This document shows positions 11,546 to 25,535 of a stretch of DNA of 64,000 bases, piece by piece. The stretch lies in assembly GCA_036172665.1 (NCBI GenBank), contig CM069875.1, forward strand, positions 15,035,806 to 15,099,805, read 5' to 3'. The notes beneath the pieces are model-generated. The model had not been told where the DNA came from and searched no databases. It saw nothing but the letters and a program-made list of their open reading frames with translations. Within the stretch, counting starts at the first letter, position 1, and every line of letters begins with the position of its first letter. The position numbers were made by a program, and so were the translations under genes. The DNA comes from Prosopocoilus inquinatus. Its lineage: Eukaryota; Arthropoda; Insecta; Coleoptera; Lucanidae.

Positions 11546-12879
11546 AGTTTTAAACGAAACAACACGCATTAGCGTTGTTCCTGTGATGTAACTAATCGAT
11601 CCTTACTCATCTATCATGTTATTTGACGTTTGGACGGACTCCAGTAACTCTGATGAGAGATACGACGTTTTCCGACGCAGCAGAAGCTGGAAATAGTTTT
11701 AAACGAAACAACACGCATTAGCGTTGTTCCTGTGATGTATCTAATTGATCCTTACTCATCTAACATGTTATTTGGCGTTTCGATGGACTCCAGTAACTTT
11801 GATGTGAGATACGAAGTTCTCGGACGCAGCTGAAGCTGGAAATAGTTTTAAATGAAACAACACGTATTAGCGTTGTTCCTGTGATGTATCTAATCGATCC
11901 TTACTCATCTATCATGTTATTTGGCGTTTCGATGGACTCCAGTAGCTCTGATGTGAGATACGAAGTTCTTGGACGCAGCAGGAGCTGGAAATAGTTTTAA
12001 ACGAAACAACACGTATTAGCGTTGTTCCTGTGATGTATCTAATCGATCCTTACTCATCTATCATGTTATTTGGCGTTTCGATGGACTCCAGTAGCTCTGA
12101 TGTGAGATACGACGTTTTCGGACGCAGCAGAAGCTGGAAATAGTTTTAAACGAAACAACACGCATTAGCGTTGTTCCTGTGATGTATCTAATCGATCCTT
12201 ACTCATCTATCATGTTATTTGACGTTTGGATGGACTCCAGTAACTCTGATGTGAGATACGAAATTATCGGACGCAGCAGAAGCTGGAAATAGTTTTAAAT
12301 GAAACAACACGCATTAGCGTTGTTCCTGTGATGTATCTAATCGATCCTTACTCATCTATCATGTTATTTGACGTTTCGATGGACTCTAGTAACTCTGATG
12401 TGAGATACGAAGTTTTTGGACGCAGCAGGAGCTAGAAATAGTTTTAAACGAAACAACACGCATTAGCGTTGTTCCTGTGATGTATCTAAACAATCCTTAC
12501 TCATCTATCATGTTATTTGGCGTTTCGATGGACTCCAGTAGCTCTGATGTGAGATACGACGTTTTCGGACGCAGCAGAAGCTGGAAATAGTTTTAAACGA
12601 AACAACACGTATTAGCGTAGCTCCTGTGATGTATCTAATCGATCCTTACTCATCTATCATGTTATTTGGCGTTTCGATGGACTCCAGTAGCTCTGATGTG
12701 AGATACGACGTTTTCGGACGCAGCAGAAGCTGGAAATAGTTTTAAACGAAACAACACGCATTAGCGTTGTTCCTGTGATGTACCTAAACGATCCTTACTT
12801 ATCTAACATGTTATTTGACGTTTGGATGGACTCCAGTAAGTCTGATGTGAGATACGAAGTTCTCGGACGCAGCTGAAGC
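11546..12879. repeat. Left-domain mosaic with a 4-monomer back-copy
   Basis: GATGTAACTA at 11,585 repeats the copy at 10,989 exactly four monomers (596 bp) on, and the similarity runs about 250 bp to the AACTTT/GCAGCTGAAG monomer. TAGCTCCTGT recurs at 12,618, which is 15 monomers after 10,383 and four before 13,214. The remainder is unremarkable full-length monomers. Confidence 0.75.
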
Positions 12880-13447
12880 TGGAAATAGTTTTAAACGAAA
12901 CAACACGCATTAGCGTTGTTCCTGTGATGTATCTAATCGATCCTTACTCATCTGTCATGTTATTTGACGTTTGGATAAACTCCAGTATCTCTGATGTGAG
13001 ATACGACGTTTTCCGACGCAGCAGAAGCTGGAAATAGTTTTAAACGAAACAACACGCATTAGCGTTGTTCCTGTGATGTATCTAATCGATCCTTACTCAT
13101 CTATCATGTTATTTGGCGTTTCGATGGACTCCAGTAACTTTGATGTGAGATACGAAGTTCTCGGACGCAGCTGAAGCTGGAAATAGTTTTAAAGGAAACA
13201 ACACGTATTAGCGTAGCTCCTGTGATGTATCTAATCGATCCTTACTCATCTATCATGTTATTTGGCGTTTCGATGGACTCCAGTAGCTCTGATGTGAGAT
13301 ACGACGTTTTCGGACGCAGCAGAAGCTGGAAATAGTTTTTAACGGAACAACACGCATTAACGTTGTTCCTGTGATGTATCTAATCGATACTTACTCATCT
13401 ATCATGTTACTTGACGTTTCGATGGACTCCAGTAACTCTAATGTGAG
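12880..13447. repeat. 19-monomer displaced copy of about 10,049-10,616
   Basis: Offset 2,831 bp (19 x 149). Shared markers are GGATAAACT (12,973), TAGCTCCTGT (13,214) and AGTTTTTAAC (13,334). The copy ends inside a monomer: at 13,440 the sequence leaves the TAATGTGAGAAACG class and becomes TAATGTGAGATACGACG. The next monomer repeats AGTTTTTAAC only 149 bp later (13,483), so the right edge looks like a single-monomer stutter at the exchange point. Confidence 0.8.
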
Positions 13448-14404
13448 ATACGACGTTTTCGGACGCAGCAGAAGCTGGAAATAGTTTTTAACGGAACAAC
13501 ACGCATTAGCGTTGTTCCTGTGATGTACCTAAACGATCCTTACTTATCTAACATGTTATTTGACGTTTGTATGGACTCCAGTAAGTCTGATGTGAGATAC
13601 AAGGTTTTTGGACGCAGCAGGAGCTGGAAATAGTTTTAAACGAAACAACACGTATTAGCGTTGTTCCTGAGCTGTATCTAATCGAACCTTACTCATTTAT
13701 CATGTTATTTGGCGTTTCGATGGACTCCAGTAGCTCTGATGTGAGATACGACGTTTTCGGTCGCAGCAGAAGCTGGAAATAGTTTTAAACGAAACACGCA
13801 TTAGCGTTGTTCCTGTGATGTATCTAATCGATCCTTACTCATCTATCATGTTATTTGGCGTTTCGATGGACTCCAGTAACTTTGATGTGAGATACGAAGT
13901 TCTCGGACGCAGCTGAAGCTGGAAATAGTTTTAAAGGAAACAACACGTATTAGCGTTGTTCCTGTGATGTATCTAATCGATCCTTACTCATCTATCATGT
14001 TATTTGACGTTTGGATGGACTCCAGTAAGTCTGATGTGAGATACAAAGTTTTTGGACGCAGCAGGAGCTAGAAATAGTTTTAAACGAAACAACACGCATT
14101 AGCGATGTTCCTGTGATGTATCTAATCGATCCTTACTCATCTATCATGTTATTTTACGTTTGGATGGACTCCAGTAACTCTGATGTGAGATACAAAGTTC
14201 TTGGACGCAGCAGGAGCTGGAAATAGTTTTAAACGAAACAACACGTATTAGCGTTGTTCCTGTGATGTATCTAATCGATCCTTACTCATCTATCATGTTA
14301 TTTGGCGTTTCGATGGACTCCAGTAGCTCTGATGTGAGATACGACGTTCTCGGACGCAGCAGAAGCTGGAAATAGTTTTAAACGAAACAACACGCATTAG
14401 CGTT
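13448..14404. repeat. Mosaic monomers including a 146-bp variant
   Basis: Contains ACAAGGTTTT (13,599), also seen at 4,361 and 5,106, and the GAGCTGTATC variant at about 13,670 that becomes common only after 29 kb. Near 13,790 one monomer reads GAAACACGCA where GAAACAACACGCA is usual, a 3-bp loss in the dyad arm. No other feature is seen. Confidence 0.75.
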
Positions 14405-15315
14405 GTTCCTGTGATGTATCTAATCGATACTTACTCATCTATCATGTTATTTGACGTTTCGATGGACTCCAGTAACTATAATGTGATAAACGAAATTTTC
14501 GGACGCAGCAGAAGCTGGAAATAGTTTTAAACGAAACAACACGCATTAGCGTTGTTCCTGTGATGTATCTAATCGATCCTTACTCATCTATCATGCTATT
14601 TGACGTTTGGATGGACTCCAGTAAGTCTGATGTGAGATACAAAGTTTTTGGACGCGGCAGGAGCTAGAAGTAGTTTTAAACGAAACAACACGTATTAGCG
14701 TTGTTCCTGTGCTGTATCTAATCGATCCTTACTTATCTATCATGTTATTTGACGTTTCGATGCACTCCAGTAACTCTGATGTGAGATACGACGTTTTCGG
14801 ACGCAGCAGAAGCTGGAAATAGTTTTAAACGAAACAACACGTATTAGCGTTGTTCCTGTGATGTATCTAATCGATCCTTACTCATCTATCATGTTATTTG
14901 ACGTTTGGATGGACTCCAGTAACTCTGATGTGAGATACAAAGTTTTTGGATGCAGCAGAAGCTGGAAACAGTTTAGAACGAAAAAACACGTATTAGCGTT
15001 GTTCCTGTGATGTATCTAATCGATCCTTACTTAGCTACTATGTTATTTGACGTTTCGATGGACTCCAGTAACTCTAATGTGAGATACGAAATTTTCGGAC
15101 GCAGCAGCAGCTGGAAATAGTTTTAAACGAAACAACACATATTAGCGTTGTTCCTGTGATGTAACTAATCGATCCTTACTCATCTATCATGTTATTTGAC
15201 GTTTGGACGGACTCCAGTAACTCTGATGAGAGATACAAAGTTCTCGGACGCAGTAGAAGCTGGAAATAGTTTTGAACGAAACAACACGTATTAGCGTTGT
15301 TCCTGTGATGTATCT
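14405..15315. repeat. HOR segment G, first copy (11-monomer offset)
   Basis: About six monomers repeated at about 16,044-16,954 with an offset of 1,639 bp (11 x 149). Shared markers are AGTAACTATA (14,471 and 16,110) and GATGTAACTA (15,158 and 16,797). The right half (about 14,812-15,315) is present a third time at +4,023 bp (27 monomers), sharing GGATGCAGC at 14,948 and 18,971. Members also carry the odd AACAGTTTAGAACG variant. Confidence 0.85.
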
Positions 15316-16043
15316 AATCGATCCTTACTCATCTATCATGTTATTTGGCGTTTCGATGGACTCCAGTAACTTTGATGTGAGATACGAAGTTCTCGGACGC
15401 AGCTGAAGCTGGAAATAGTTTTAAATGAAACAACACGTATTAGCGTTGTTCCTGTGATGTATCTAATCGATCCTTACTCATCTATCATGTTATTTGACGT
15501 TTCGATGGACTCTAGTAACTCTGATGTGAGATACGAAGTTTTTGGACAAAGCAGGAGCTGGAAATAGTTTTAAACGAAGCAACACGTATTAGCGTTGTTC
15601 CTGTGATGTATCTAATCGATCCTTACTCATCTATCATGTTATATGAAGTTTGGATGGACTCCAGTATCTCTGATGTGAGATACGAAATCTTCGGACGCAG
15701 CATAAGCTGGAAATAGTTTTAAACGAAACAACACGCATTAGCGTTGTTCCTGTGATGTATCTAATCGATCCTTACTTATCTAACATGTTATTTGACGTTT
15801 CGATGGACTCAAGTAACTCTGATGTGAGATACGATGTTTTCGGACGCAGCAGAAGTTGGAAATAGTTTTAAACGAAACAACACGCATTAGCGATGTTCCT
15901 GTGATGTATCTAATCGATCCTTACTCATCTATCATGTTATTTTACGTTTGGATGGACTCCAGTAACTCTGATGTGAGATACAAAGTTTTTGGACGCAGCA
16001 GGAGCTGGAAATAGTTTTAAACTAAACAACACGTATTAGCGTT
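15316..16043. repeat. Part of a 29-monomer HOR, first copy
   Basis: Matches about 19.7-20.36 kb at +4,321 bp (29 x 149), for example TGGACTCAAG at 15,804 and 20,125 and the rare AGAAGTTGGAAATAG just after each. A related copy exists 13 monomers after the first and 16 before the second (17,741), but with AGAAGCTGG. The 15.8 and 20.1 kb copies are therefore the closer relatives. Confidence 0.8.
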
Positions 16044-16954
16044 GTTCCTGTGATGTATCTAATCGATACTTACTCATCTATCATGTTATTTGACGTTTCG
16101 ATGGACTCCAGTAACTATAATGTGAGAAACGAAATTTTCGGACGCAGCAGAAGCTGGAAATAGTTTTAAACGAAACAACACGCATTAGCGTTGTTCCTGT
16201 GATGTATCTAATCGATCCTTACTCATCTATCATGTTATTTGACGTTTGGATGGACTCCAGTAAGTCTGATGTGAGATAAAAAGTTTTTGGACGCGGCAGG
16301 AGCTAGAAATAGTTTTAAACGAAACAACACGTATTAGCGTTGTTCCTGTGCTGTATCTAATCGATCCTTACTTATCTATCATGTTATTTGACGTTTCGAT
16401 GCACTCCAGTAACTCTGATGTGAGATACGACGTCTTCGGACGCAGCAGAAGCTGGAAATAGTTTTAAACGAAACAACACGTATTAGCGTTGTTCCTGTGA
16501 TGTATCTAATCGATCCTTACTCATCTATCATGTTATTTGACGTTTGGATGGACTCCAGTAACTCTGATGTGAGATACAAAGTTTTTGGACGCAGCAGAAG
16601 CTGGAAACAGTTTAGAACGAAAAAACACGTATTAGCGTTGTTCCTGTGATGTATCTAATCGATCCTTACTTAGCTACTATGTTATATGACGTTTCGATGG
16701 ACTCCAGTAACTTTAATGTGAGATACGAAATTTTCGGACGCAGCAGCAGCTGGAAATAGTTTTAAACGAAACAACACATATTAGCGTTGTTCCTGTGATG
16801 TAACTAATCGATCCTTACTCATCTATCATGTTATTTGACGTTTGGACGGACTCCAGTAACTCTGATGAGAGATACAAAGTTCTCGGACGCAGTAGAAGCT
16901 GGAAATAGTTTTGAACGAAACAACACGTATTAGCGTTGTTCCTGTGATGTATCT
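16044..16954. repeat. HOR segment G, second copy
   Basis: Copy of 14,405-15,315 at 11 monomers. It also matches about 20.36-21.14 kb at 29 monomers (AGTAACTATA 16,110 and 20,431; GATGTAACTA 16,797 and 21,118). Differences from the first copy are scattered single bases, such as ACGTCTTCGG near 16,430. Confidence 0.85.
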
Positions 16955-18834
16955 AAACGATCCTTACTTATCTGACATGTTATTTGACGTTTGGATGGAC
17001 TCCAGTAAGTCTGATGTGAGATACAAAGTTTTTGGACGCAGCAGGAGCTGGAAATAGTTTTAAACGAAACAACACGTATTAGCGTTGTTCCTGTGCTGTA
17101 TCTAATCGATCCTTACTCATCTATCATGTTATTTGGCGTTTCGATGGACTCCAGTAGCTCTGATGTGAGATACGACGTTTTCGGACGCAGCAGAAGCTGG
17201 AAATAGTTTCAAACGAAACAACACTCATTAGCGTTGTTCCTGTGATGTATCTAATCGATCCTTACTCATCTATCATGATATTTGGCGTTTCGATGGACTC
17301 CAGTAACTTTGATGTGAGATACGAAGTTCTCGGACGCAGCTGAAGCTGGAAATAGTTTTAAATGAAACAGCACGTATTAGCGTTGTTCCTGTGATGTATC
17401 TAATCGATCCTTACTCATCTATCATGTTATTTGACGTTTCGATGGACTCTAGTAACTCTGATGTGAGATACGAAGTTTTTGGACACAGCAGGAGCTGGAA
17501 ATAGTTTTAAACGAAGCAACACGTATTAGCGTTGTTCCTGTGATGTATCTAATCGATCCTTACTCATCTATCATGTTATTTGAAGTTTGGATGGACTCCA
17601 GTATCTCTGATGTGAGATACGAAATCTTCGGACGCAGCATAAGCTGGAAATAGTTTTAAACGAAACAACACGCATTAGCGTTGTTCCTGTGATGTATCTA
17701 ATCGATCCTTACTTATCTAACATGTTATTTGATGTTTCGATGGACTCAAGTAACTCTGATGTGAGATAAGATGTTTTCGGACGCAGCAGAAGCTGGAAAT
17801 AGTTTTAAACGAAACAACACGCATTAGCGATGTTCCTGTGATGTATCTAATCGATCCTTACTCATCTATCATGTTATTTTACGTTTGGATGGACTCCAGT
17901 AACTCTGATGTGAGATACTAAATTTTCGGACGCAGCAGAAGCTGGAAATAGTTTTAAACTAAACAACACGTATTAGCGTTGTTCCTGTAATGTATCTAAT
18001 CGATCCTTACTCATCTATCATGTTATTTGACGTTTGGATGGACTCCAGTATCTCTGATGTGAGATACGAAATCTTCGGACGCAGCATAAGCTGGAAATAG
18101 TTTTAAACGAAACAACACGCATTAGCGTTGTTCCTGTGATGTATCTAATCGATCCTTACTCATCTATCATGTTATTTGGCGTTTCGATGGACTCCAGTAA
18201 CTTTGTTGTGAGATACGAAGTTCTCGGACGCAGCTGAAGCTGGAAATAGTTTTAAATTAAACAACACGCATTAGCGTTGTTCCTGTGATGTATCTAATCG
18301 ATCCTTACTCATCTATCATGTTATTTGGCGTTTCGATGGACTCCAGTAGCTCTGATGTGAGATACGACGTTTTCGGAAGCAGCAGAAGCTGGAAATAGTT
18401 TTAAACGAAACAACACGCATTAGCGTTGTTCCTGTGATGTATCTAATCGATCCTTACTCATCTATCATGTTATTTGGCGTTTCGATGGACTCCAGTAACT
18501 TTGATGTGAGATACGAAGTTCTCGGACGCAGCTGAAGATGGAAATAGTTTTAAATGAAACAACACGTATTAGCGTTGTTCCTGTGATGTATCTAATCGAT
18601 CCTTACTCATCTATCATGTTATTTGGCGTTTCGATGGACTCCAGTAGCTCTGATGTGAGATACGACGTTTTCGGACGCAGCAGAAGCTGGAAATAGTTTT
18701 AAATGAAACAACACGCATTGGCGTTGTTCCTGTGATGTATCTAATCGATCCTTACTCACCTATCATGTTATTTGACGTTTCGATGGACTCTAGTAACTCT
18801 GATGTGAGATACGAAGTCTTTGGACGCAGCAGGA
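16955..18834. repeat. Left-domain mosaic, 16-monomer relation to 19.3-20.2 kb
   Basis: From 16.85 kb to about 17.8 kb the sequence matches 19.2-20.2 kb at +2,384 bp (16 x 149), including TTTTTGGACACAGC and TGGACTCAAG (17,741 and 20,125). From about 17.9 to 18.83 kb it is a run of AACTTT and AGCTCT class monomers with no long match that I traced. No gene is present. Confidence 0.75.
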
Positions 18835-21147
18835 GCTGGAAATAGTTTTAAACGAAACAACACGTATTAGCGTTGTTCCTGTGATGTATCTAATCGATCC
18901 TTACTCATCTATCATGTTATTTGACGTTTGGATGGACTCCAGTAACTCTGATGTGAGATACAAAGTTTTTGGATGCAGCAGAAGCTGGAAACAGTTTAGA
19001 ACGAAAAAACACGTATTAGCGTTGTTCCTGTGATGTATCTAATCGATCCTTACTTAGCTACTATGTTATTTGACGTTTCGATGGACTCCAGTAACTCTAA
19101 TGTGAGATACGAAATTTTCGGACGCAGCAGCAGCTGGAAATAGTTTTAAACGAAACAACACATATTAGCGTTGTTCCTGTGATGTAACTAATCGATCCTT
19201 ACTCATCTATCATGTTATTTGACGTTTGGACGGACTCCAGTAACTCTGATGAGAGATACAAAGTTCTCGGACGCAGTAGAAGCTGGAAATAGTTTTGAAC
19301 GAAACAACACGTATTAGCGTTGTTCCTGTGATGTATCTAAACGATCCTTACTTATCTAACATGTTATTTGACGTTTGGATGGACTCCAGTAAGTCAGATG
19401 TGAGATACAAAGTTTTTGGACGCAGCAGGAGCTGGAAATAGTTTTAAACGAAACAACACGTATTAGCGTTGTTCCTGTGCTGTATCTAATCGATCCTTAC
19501 TCATCTATCATGTTATTTGGCGTTTCGATGGACTCCAGTAGCTCTGATGTGAGATACGACGTTTTCGGACGCAGCAGAAGCTGGAAATAGTTTTTAACGA
19601 AACAACACGCATTAGCGTTGTTCCTGTGATGTATCTAATCGATCCTTACTCATCTATCATGTTATTTGGCGTTTCGATGGACTCCAGTAACTTTGATGTG
19701 AGATACGAAGTTTTCGGACGCAGCTGAAGCTGGAAATAGTTTTAAATGAAACAACACGTATTAGCGTTGTTCCTGTGATGTATCTAATCGATCCTTACTC
19801 ATCTATCATGTTATTTGACGTTTCGATGGACTCTAGTAACTCTGATGTGAGATACGAAGTTTTTGGACACAGCAGGAGCTGGAAATAGTTTTAAACGAAG
19901 CAACACGTATTAGCGTTGTTCCTGTGATGTATCTAATCGATCCTTACTCATCTATCATGTTATTTGAAGTTTGGATGGACTCCAGTATCTCTGATGTGAG
20001 ATACGAAATCTTCGGACGCAGCATAAGCTGGAAATAGTTTTAAACGAAACAACACGCATTAGCGTTGTTCCTGTGATGTATCTAATCGATCCTTACTTAT
20101 CTAACATGTTATTTGACGTTTCGATGGACTCAAGTAACTCTGATGTGAGATACGATGTTTTCGGACGCAGCAGAAGTTGGAAATAGTTTTAAACGAAACA
20201 ACACGCATTAGCGATGTTCCTGTGATGTATCTAATCGATCCTTACTCATCTATCATGTTATTTTACGTTTGGATGGACTCCAGTAACTCTGATGTGAGAT
20301 ACAAAGTTTTTGGACGCAGCAGGAGCTGGAAATAGTTTTAAACTAAACAACACGTATTAGCGTTGTTCCTGTGATGTATCTAATCGATACTTACTCATCT
20401 ATCATGTTATTTGACGTTTCGATGGACTCCAGTAACTATAATGTGAGAAACGAAATTTTCGGACGCAGCAGAAGCTGGAAATAGTTTTAAACGAAACAAC
20501 ACGCATTAGCGTTGTTCCTGTGATGTATCTAATCGATCCTTACTCATCTATCATGTTATTTGACGTTTGGATGGACTCCAGTAAGTCTGATGTGAGATAC
20601 AAAGTTTTTGGACGCGGCAGGAGCTAGAAATAGTTTTAAACGAAACAACACGTATTAGCGTTGTTCCTGTGCTGTATCTAATCGATCCTTACTTATCTAT
20701 CATGTTATTTGACGTTTCGATGCACTCCAGTAACTATGATGTGAGATACGACGTTTTCGGACGCAGCAGAAGCTGGAAATAGTTTTAAACGAAACAACAC
20801 GTATTAGCGTTGTTCCTGTGATGTATCTAATCGATCCTTACTCATCTATCATGTTATTTGACGTTTGGATGGACTCCAGTAACTCTGATGTGAGATACAA
20901 AGTTTTTGGACGCAGCAGAAGCTGGAAACAGTTTAGAACGAAAAAACACGTATTAGCGTTGTTCCTGTGATGTATCTAATCGATCCTTACTTAGCTACTA
21001 TGTTATTTGACGTTTCGATGGACTCCAGTAACTTTAATGTGAGATACGAAATTTTCGGACGCAGCAGCAGCTGGAAATAGTTTTAAACGAAACAACACAT
21101 ATTAGCGTTGTTCCTGTGATGTAACTAATCGATCCTTACTCATCTAT
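18835..21147. repeat. Last left-domain block, composite of earlier copies
   Basis: Built from three sources in order: about 18,835-19,338 matches 14,812-15,315 (27 monomers), about 19.2-20.2 kb matches 16.85-17.8 kb (16 monomers), and about 19.7-21.14 kb matches 15.4-16.82 kb (29 monomers). It ends with the last GATGTAACTA of the window (21,118). About 30 bp later the sequence switches to the S1 family. Confidence 0.8.
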
Positions 21148-21687
21148 CATGTTATTTGGCGTTTCGATGGACTCCAGTAACTTTGATGTGAGATACGACG
21201 TTTTCGGACGCAGCAGATGCTGGAAATAGTTTTAAACGAAACAACACGTATTAGCGTTGTTCCTGAGATGTATCTAATCGATCCTTACTCATCTAACATG
21301 TTATTTGACGTTTGAATGGACTCCAGTATCTCTGATGAGAGATAAAATGTTCTCGGACGCAGCAGAAGCTGGAAATAGTTTTGAAAGAAACAACACGTAT
21401 TCGTCTTGTTCCTGTGATGTATCTAATCGATCCTTACTTATCTATCATGTTATTTGACGTTTGGATGGACACCAGTAACTCTGATGTGAGATACGAAAAT
21501 ATCGGACGCAGCAGAAGCTGGAAATAGTTTTAAATGAAACAACACGCATTAGCGTTGTTCCTGTGATGTATCTAATCGATCCTTACTCATCTATCATGTT
21601 ATTTGACGTTTGGATGGACTCCAGTAACTCTGAAGTGAGATACGAAGTTCTCGGACGCAGCTGAAGCTGGAAATAGTTTTAAACGAA

Positions 21688-21832
21688 ACAACACGCATTA
21701 GCGTTGAAAAGTGAATCTAATCGATCCTTACTTATCTAATATGCTATTTGGCGTTTCGATGGACTCCAGTAACTCTGATGTGAGATACGACGTTTTCGGA
21801 CGCAGCAGAAGCTGGAAATAGTTTTAAACGAA
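21688..21832. repeat. 145-bp monomer with GTTGAAAAGTGAATC replacement, copy in S1
   Basis: Where other monomers read GTTGTTCCTGTGATGTATC, this one reads GTTGAAAAGTGAATC, 4 bp shorter and unlike any other variant in the window. It destroys the right arm of the dyad. The only other copy is at 34,000 in S2, so it is a marker of the S1-S2 duplication. The coordinates give an approximate monomer window around the changed bases at 21,704-21,714. Confidence 0.85.
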
Positions 21833-24800
21833 ACAACACGCATTAGCGTTGTTCCTGTTATGTATCTAATCGATCCTTACTCATCTAACATGTTATTTGG
21901 CGTTTCGATGGACTCCAGTAACTTTGATGTGAGATACGACGTTTTCGGACGCAGCAGATGCTGGAAATAGTTTTAAACGAAACAACACGTATTAGCGTTG
22001 TTCCTGAGATGTATCTAATCGATCCTTACTCATCTAACATGTTATTTGACGTTTGAATGGACTCCAGTATCTCTGATGTGAGATACGACGTTTTCGGACG
22101 CAGCAGAAGCTGGAAATAGTTTTAAACGAAACAACACGCATTAGCGTTGTTCCTGAGATGTATCTAATCGATCCTTACTCATCTAACATGTTATTTGACG
22201 TTTGAATGGACTCCAGTATCTCTGATGTGAGATACGACGTTCTCGGACGCAGCAGAAGCTGGAAATAGTTTTGAAAGAAACAACACGTATTCGTCTTGTT
22301 CCTGTGATGTATCTAATCGATCCTTACTTATCTATCATGTTATTTGAAGTTTGGATGGACACCAGTAACTCTGATGTGAGATACGAAAATATCGGACGCA
22401 GCAGAAGCTGGAAATAGTTTTAAATGAAACAACACGCATTGGCGTTGTTCCTGTGATGTATCTAATCGATCCTTACTCATCTATCATGTTATTTGACGTT
22501 TGGATGGACTCCAGTAACTCTGAAGTGAGATACGAAGTTCTCGGACGCAGCTGAAGCTGGAAATAGTTTTAAACTAAACAACACGCATTAGCGTTGTTCC
22601 TGTGATGTGTCTAATCGATCCTTACTCATCTATCATGTTATTTGACGTTTGGATGACCTCCAGTAACTCTGATGTGAGATACGAAATTATCGGACGCAGC
22701 TGAAGCTGGAAATAGTTTTAAATGAAACAACACGTATTAGCGTTGTTCCTGTGATGTATCTAATCGATCCTTACTCATCTATCGTGTTGTTTGGCGTTTC
22801 GATGTACTCCAGTAGCTCTGATGTGAGATACGACGTTTTCGGACGCAGCAGAAGCTGGAAACAGTTTTAAATGAAACAACACGCATTAGCGTTGTTCCTT
22901 TGATGTATCTAATCGATCCTTACTTATCTATCATGTTATTTGACGTTTGGATATACTCCAGTATCTCTGATGTGAGATACGAAGTTTTTGGACGCAGCAG
23001 GAGCTGGAAATAGTTTTAAACGAAACAACACGCATTAGCGTTGTTCCTGTGATGTATCTAAACGATCCTTACTTATCTAACATGGTATTTGACGTTTGGA
23101 TGGACTCCAGTAAGTCTGAAGTGAGATACGAAGTTCCCGGACGCAGCTGAAGCTGGAAATAGTTTTAAACGAAACAACACGCATTAGCGTTGTTCCTGTG
23201 ATGTATCTAATCGATCCTTACTCATCTATCATGTTATTTGACGTTTGGATGACCTCCAGTAACTCTGATGTGAGATACGAAATTATCGGACGCAGCAGAA
23301 GCTGGAAATAGTTTTAAATGAAACAACACGCATTAGCGTTGTTCCTGTGATGTATCTAATCCATCCTTAGTCATCTACCATGTTATTTGACGTTTCGATG
23401 GACTCTAGTAACTCTGATGTGAGATACGAAGTTTTTGGATGCAGCAGGAGCTAGAAATAGTTTTAATCGAAACAACACGTATTAGCGTTGTTCCTGTGCT
23501 GTATCTAATCGATCCTTACTTATCTATCATGCTATTTGGCGTTTCGATGGACTCCAGTAACTCTGATGTGAGATACGACGTTTTCGGACGCAGCAGAAGC
23601 TGGAAATAGTTTTAAACGAAACAACACGTATTAGCGTTGTTCCTGTTATGTATCTAATCGATCCTTACTCATCTAACATGTTATTTGGCGTTTCGATGGA
23701 CTCCAGTAACTTTGATGTGAGATACGAAGTTCTCGGACGCTGCTGAAGCTGGAAATAGTTTTAAATGAAACAACACGTATTAGCGTTGTTCCTGTGATGT
23801 ATCTAATCGATCCTTACTCATCTATCATGTTATTTGACGTTTGGATGACCTCCAGTAACTCTGATGTGAGATACGAAATTATCGGACGCAGCAGAAGCTG
23901 GAAATAGTTTTAAATGAAACAACACGCATTAGCGTTGTTCCTGTGATGTATCTAATCGATCCTTACTCATCTATCATGTTATTTGACGTTTCGATGGACT
24001 CTAGTAACTCTGATGTGAGATACGAAGTTTTTGGACGCAGCAGGAGCTGGAAATAGTTTTAAACGAAACAACACGTATTAGCGTTGTTCCTGTGATGTAT
24101 CTAATCGATCCTTACTTATCTAACATGTTATTTGATGTTTGGATGGACTCCAGTATATTTGATGTGAGATACGACGTTTTCGGACGCAGCAGATGCTGGA
24201 AATAGTTTTAAACGAAACAACACGTATTAGCGTTGTTCCTGTGATGTATCTAATCGATCCTTACTCATCTATCATGTTATTTGACGTTTGAATGGACTCC
24301 AGTAACTCTGATGTGAGAGACAAAGTTCTCGGACGCAGCAGAAGCTGGAAATAGTTTTGAACGAAACAACACGTATTCGTCTTGTTCCTGTGATGTATCT
24401 AATCGATCCTTACTTATCTATCATGTTATTTGACGTTTGGATGGACTCCAGTAACTCTGATGTGAGATACGAAATTTTCGGACGCAGCAGAAGCTGGAAA
24501 TAGTTTTAAATGAAACAACACGCATTATCGTTGTTCCTGTGATGTATCTAATCGATCCTTACTCATCTATCATGTTATTTGACGTTTGGATGGACTCCAG
24601 TATCTCTGAAGTGAGATACGAAGTTCTCGGACGCAGCTGAAGCTGGAAATAGTTTTAAACGAAACAACACGCATTAGCGTTGTTCCTGTGATGTATCTAA
24701 TAGATCCTTACTCATCTATCATGTTATTTGACGTTTGGATGACCTCCAGTAACTCTGATGTGAGATACGAAATTATCGGACGCAGCAGAAGCTGGAAATA

Positions 24801-25450
24801 GTTTTAAATGAAACAACACGCATTAGCGTTGTTCCTGTGATGTATCTAATCGATCCTTACTCATCTATCATGTTATTTGACGTTTCGATGGACTCTAGTA
24901 ACTCTGATGTGAGATACGAAGTTTTTGGACGCAGCAGGAGCTAGAAATAGTTTTAATCGAAACAACACGTATTAGCGTTGTTCCTGTGCTGTATCTAATC
25001 GATCCTTACTTATCTATCATGTTATTTGGCGTTTCGATGGACTCCAGTAGCTCTGATGTGAGATACGACGTTTTCGGACGCAGCAGAAGCTGGAAATAGT
25101 TTTAAATGAAACAACACGCATTAGCGTTGTTCCTGTGATGTATCTAATCGATCCTTACTCATCTATCATGTTATTTGACGTTTGAATGGATTCCAGTATC
25201 TCTGATGTGAGATACAAAGTTCTCGGACGCAGCAGAAGCTGGAAATAGTTTTGAACGAAACAACACGTATTCGTCTTGTTCCTGTGATGTATCTAAACGA
25301 TCCTTACTTATCTAACATGTTATTTGACGTTTGGATGGACTCCAGTAAGTCTGATGTGAGATACAAAGTTTTTGGACGCAGCAGGAGCTGGAAAAAGTTT
25401 TAAACGAAACAACACGTATTAGCGTTGTTCGTGTTATGTATCTAATCGAT

Positions 25451-25535
25451 CCTTACTCGGACGCTGCAGAAGCTGGAAATAGTTTTAAATGAAACAACAC
25501 GCATTAGCGTTGTTCCTGTGATGTATCTAATCGAT
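25451..25535. repeat. Truncated 85-bp monomer, copy in S1
   Basis: CCTTACT to the next CCTTACT is 85 bp instead of 149. A 64-bp deletion joins CCTTACTC directly to GGACGC. The left parent reads CCTTACTCATC and a right parent could read GTTCTCGGACG, so a CTC microhomology could have been used. Nearby private variants GTTCGTGTTATG and GCTGCAGAAG are shared with the S2 copy. Confidence 0.9.

Noticed and set aside
25451..25535. Insertion site of a mobile element
   Set aside because: The short monomer is explained by a simple 64-bp deletion; no foreign bases or duplicated target are present.
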